Assembly (NCBI RefSeq): GCF_001485475.2
Contig: NZ_DF977002.1
Coordinates: forward strand, 241,910-305,909
Source of the DNA: Tepidanaerobacter syntrophicus
GTDB lineage: Bacteria > Bacillota > Thermosediminibacteria > Thermosediminibacterales > Tepidanaerobacteraceae
DNA length: 64,000 nt
Direction: 5' to 3'
Of this stretch, positions 63,654 to 64,000 are shown in pieces (position 1 is the stretch's first letter; each line of letters begins with the position of its first letter). The translations under genes and the position numbers were made by a program. The notes beneath the pieces were generated by a model that was not told the origin of the DNA, searched no databases, and worked only from the letters and a program-made list of their open reading frames with translations.

Positions 63654-64000
63654 ATGGAACTAATTCGACTTGTAATGGATAAATTCCTGCTTGTAGAAGA
63701 AAAAATATTTAAGCTTTTAGATGGGAGCTATACATACCCTGAATTTGAACAAGAGCTAAAGGAAGTACTAAGCGATCTAGGTAAAGATGTATGCCAAGAT
63801 GTACTAAATGAACTAGATGAAAAGATATACAAGGACAAAGATAAGAGAAAGGACTGGAAGGTGGTACAAAAGGGCTGTAAAAGGACAATCGTAACACCCT
63901 TTGGAGACGTAAACTACGAGAGAAGGTACTACAAGAACAAAAGTACAGGCAAAAGAGCTTATCTTTTAGATAATGCGATAGGAATAGAAAAACATGAAAG
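63654..64000 (+). CDS. ISLre2-family transposase, 3' end beyond window
   Basis: The first 115 residues are visible. The start MELIRLVMDKFLLVEEKIF, the segment VCQDVLNELDEKIYKDK and the motif RTIVTPFGDVNYERRYYKNK are characteristic of the UPF0236/ISLre2 transposases common in Clostridia. ATG 63654 has AAAGGTGAGG six bases upstream, within a hairpin. The frame is open to the window end. Confidence 0.9.
   Translation, partial: MELIRLVMDKFLLVEEKIFKLLDGSYTYPEFEQELKEVLSDLGKDVCQDVLNELDEKIYKDKDKRKDWKVVQKGCKRTIVTPFGDVNYERRYYKNKSTGKRAYLLDNAIGIEKHE

Larger units (their letters stand above)
63559..64000 (+). mobile_element. ISLre2-type insertion sequence, left end, cut by window edge
   Basis: The element begins somewhere between the broken BcsB-like frame (63556) and the transposase leader hairpin (63594). 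I cannot fix the terminal inverted repeat by eye, so the left border given is approximate. It continues past the window. Confidence 0.7.

Noticed and set aside
1..64000. CRISPR array or tRNA/rRNA genes
   Set aside because: No regularly spaced direct repeats with unique spacers and no tRNA- or rRNA-like sequence were noticed on either strand.

Overview
The window looks like the chromosome of a low-GC, Gram-positive, anaerobic Firmicute of the class Clostridia. It carries SLH-domain surface proteins, an electron-bifurcating-type [FeFe] hydrogenase, a PyrR-type leader, strong AGGAGG ribosome sites with many TTG starts, and an ISLre2-type transposase. A Tepidanaerobacter- or Thermosediminibacter-like organism would fit, but that is an impression from gene content, not a search result.

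Layout. (1) 1-10.56 kb, minus strand: the pyrimidine operon pyrB-pyrC-carB-pyrK-pyrD-pyrF-pyrE followed by argS (cut by the window edge). It starts at a consensus promoter with a PyrR-binding loop and terminator. carA and pyrR are not here. (2) 10.6-19.3 kb, plus strand: pheA on its own promoter, then a nine-gene aromatic operon (DAHP synthase, tyrA, aroB, aroA, aroC, chorismate mutase, aroE, aroK, aroQ). The operon is preceded by a 56-codon leader peptide packed with Tyr, Phe and Trp codons and an intrinsic terminator, which is a strong case for translation-coupled attenuation. (3) 19.3-26.8 kb: murI, a slipin, an Orn/Lys/Arg decarboxylase, a radical SAM/SPASM-like protein with an ArsR-type regulator, and the conserved ACT-domain/UPF0210 pair. 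(4) 26.8-27.2 kb: a gene-free stretch between convergent genes with seven helically phased DnaA-box-like sites. (5) 27.2-39.7 kb, minus strand: a four-gene cell-surface operon, including a 2082-residue protein with about ten IPT/TIG modules and a three-SLH protein. (6) 39.9-45.6 kb: a split chromate transporter, a MATE efflux protein with a suspicious start, an AraC regulator fused to a degenerate GH39-like domain, and a half-size permease.

(7) 45.85-50.2 kb: the three-subunit hydrogenase hydCBA, with a perfect promoter overlapped by a Rex-operator-like palindrome. (8) 50.5-58.5 kb: a complete Wadjet anti-plasmid/SMC defence locus (jetD, jetA, jetB, jetC; features fit type III). Regions 7 and 8 together are bracketed by two copies of a perfect long palindrome whose arms co-vary. 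(9) 59.2-62.3 kb: an exported NEW3-type protein with an ABC-2 exporter ATPase and permease. (10) 62.5-64 kb: the 3' remnant of a BcsB-like membrane gene next to an ISLre2-type element whose ribosome site is folded into a hairpin.

The most noteworthy non-gene signals are the aromatic leader peptide attenuator, the DnaA-box cluster in a convergent intergenic region, the Rex-like site over the hydrogenase promoter, and the palindromic repeats flanking the hydrogenase/Wadjet block. All positions and start choices were read by eye; no database search was run.
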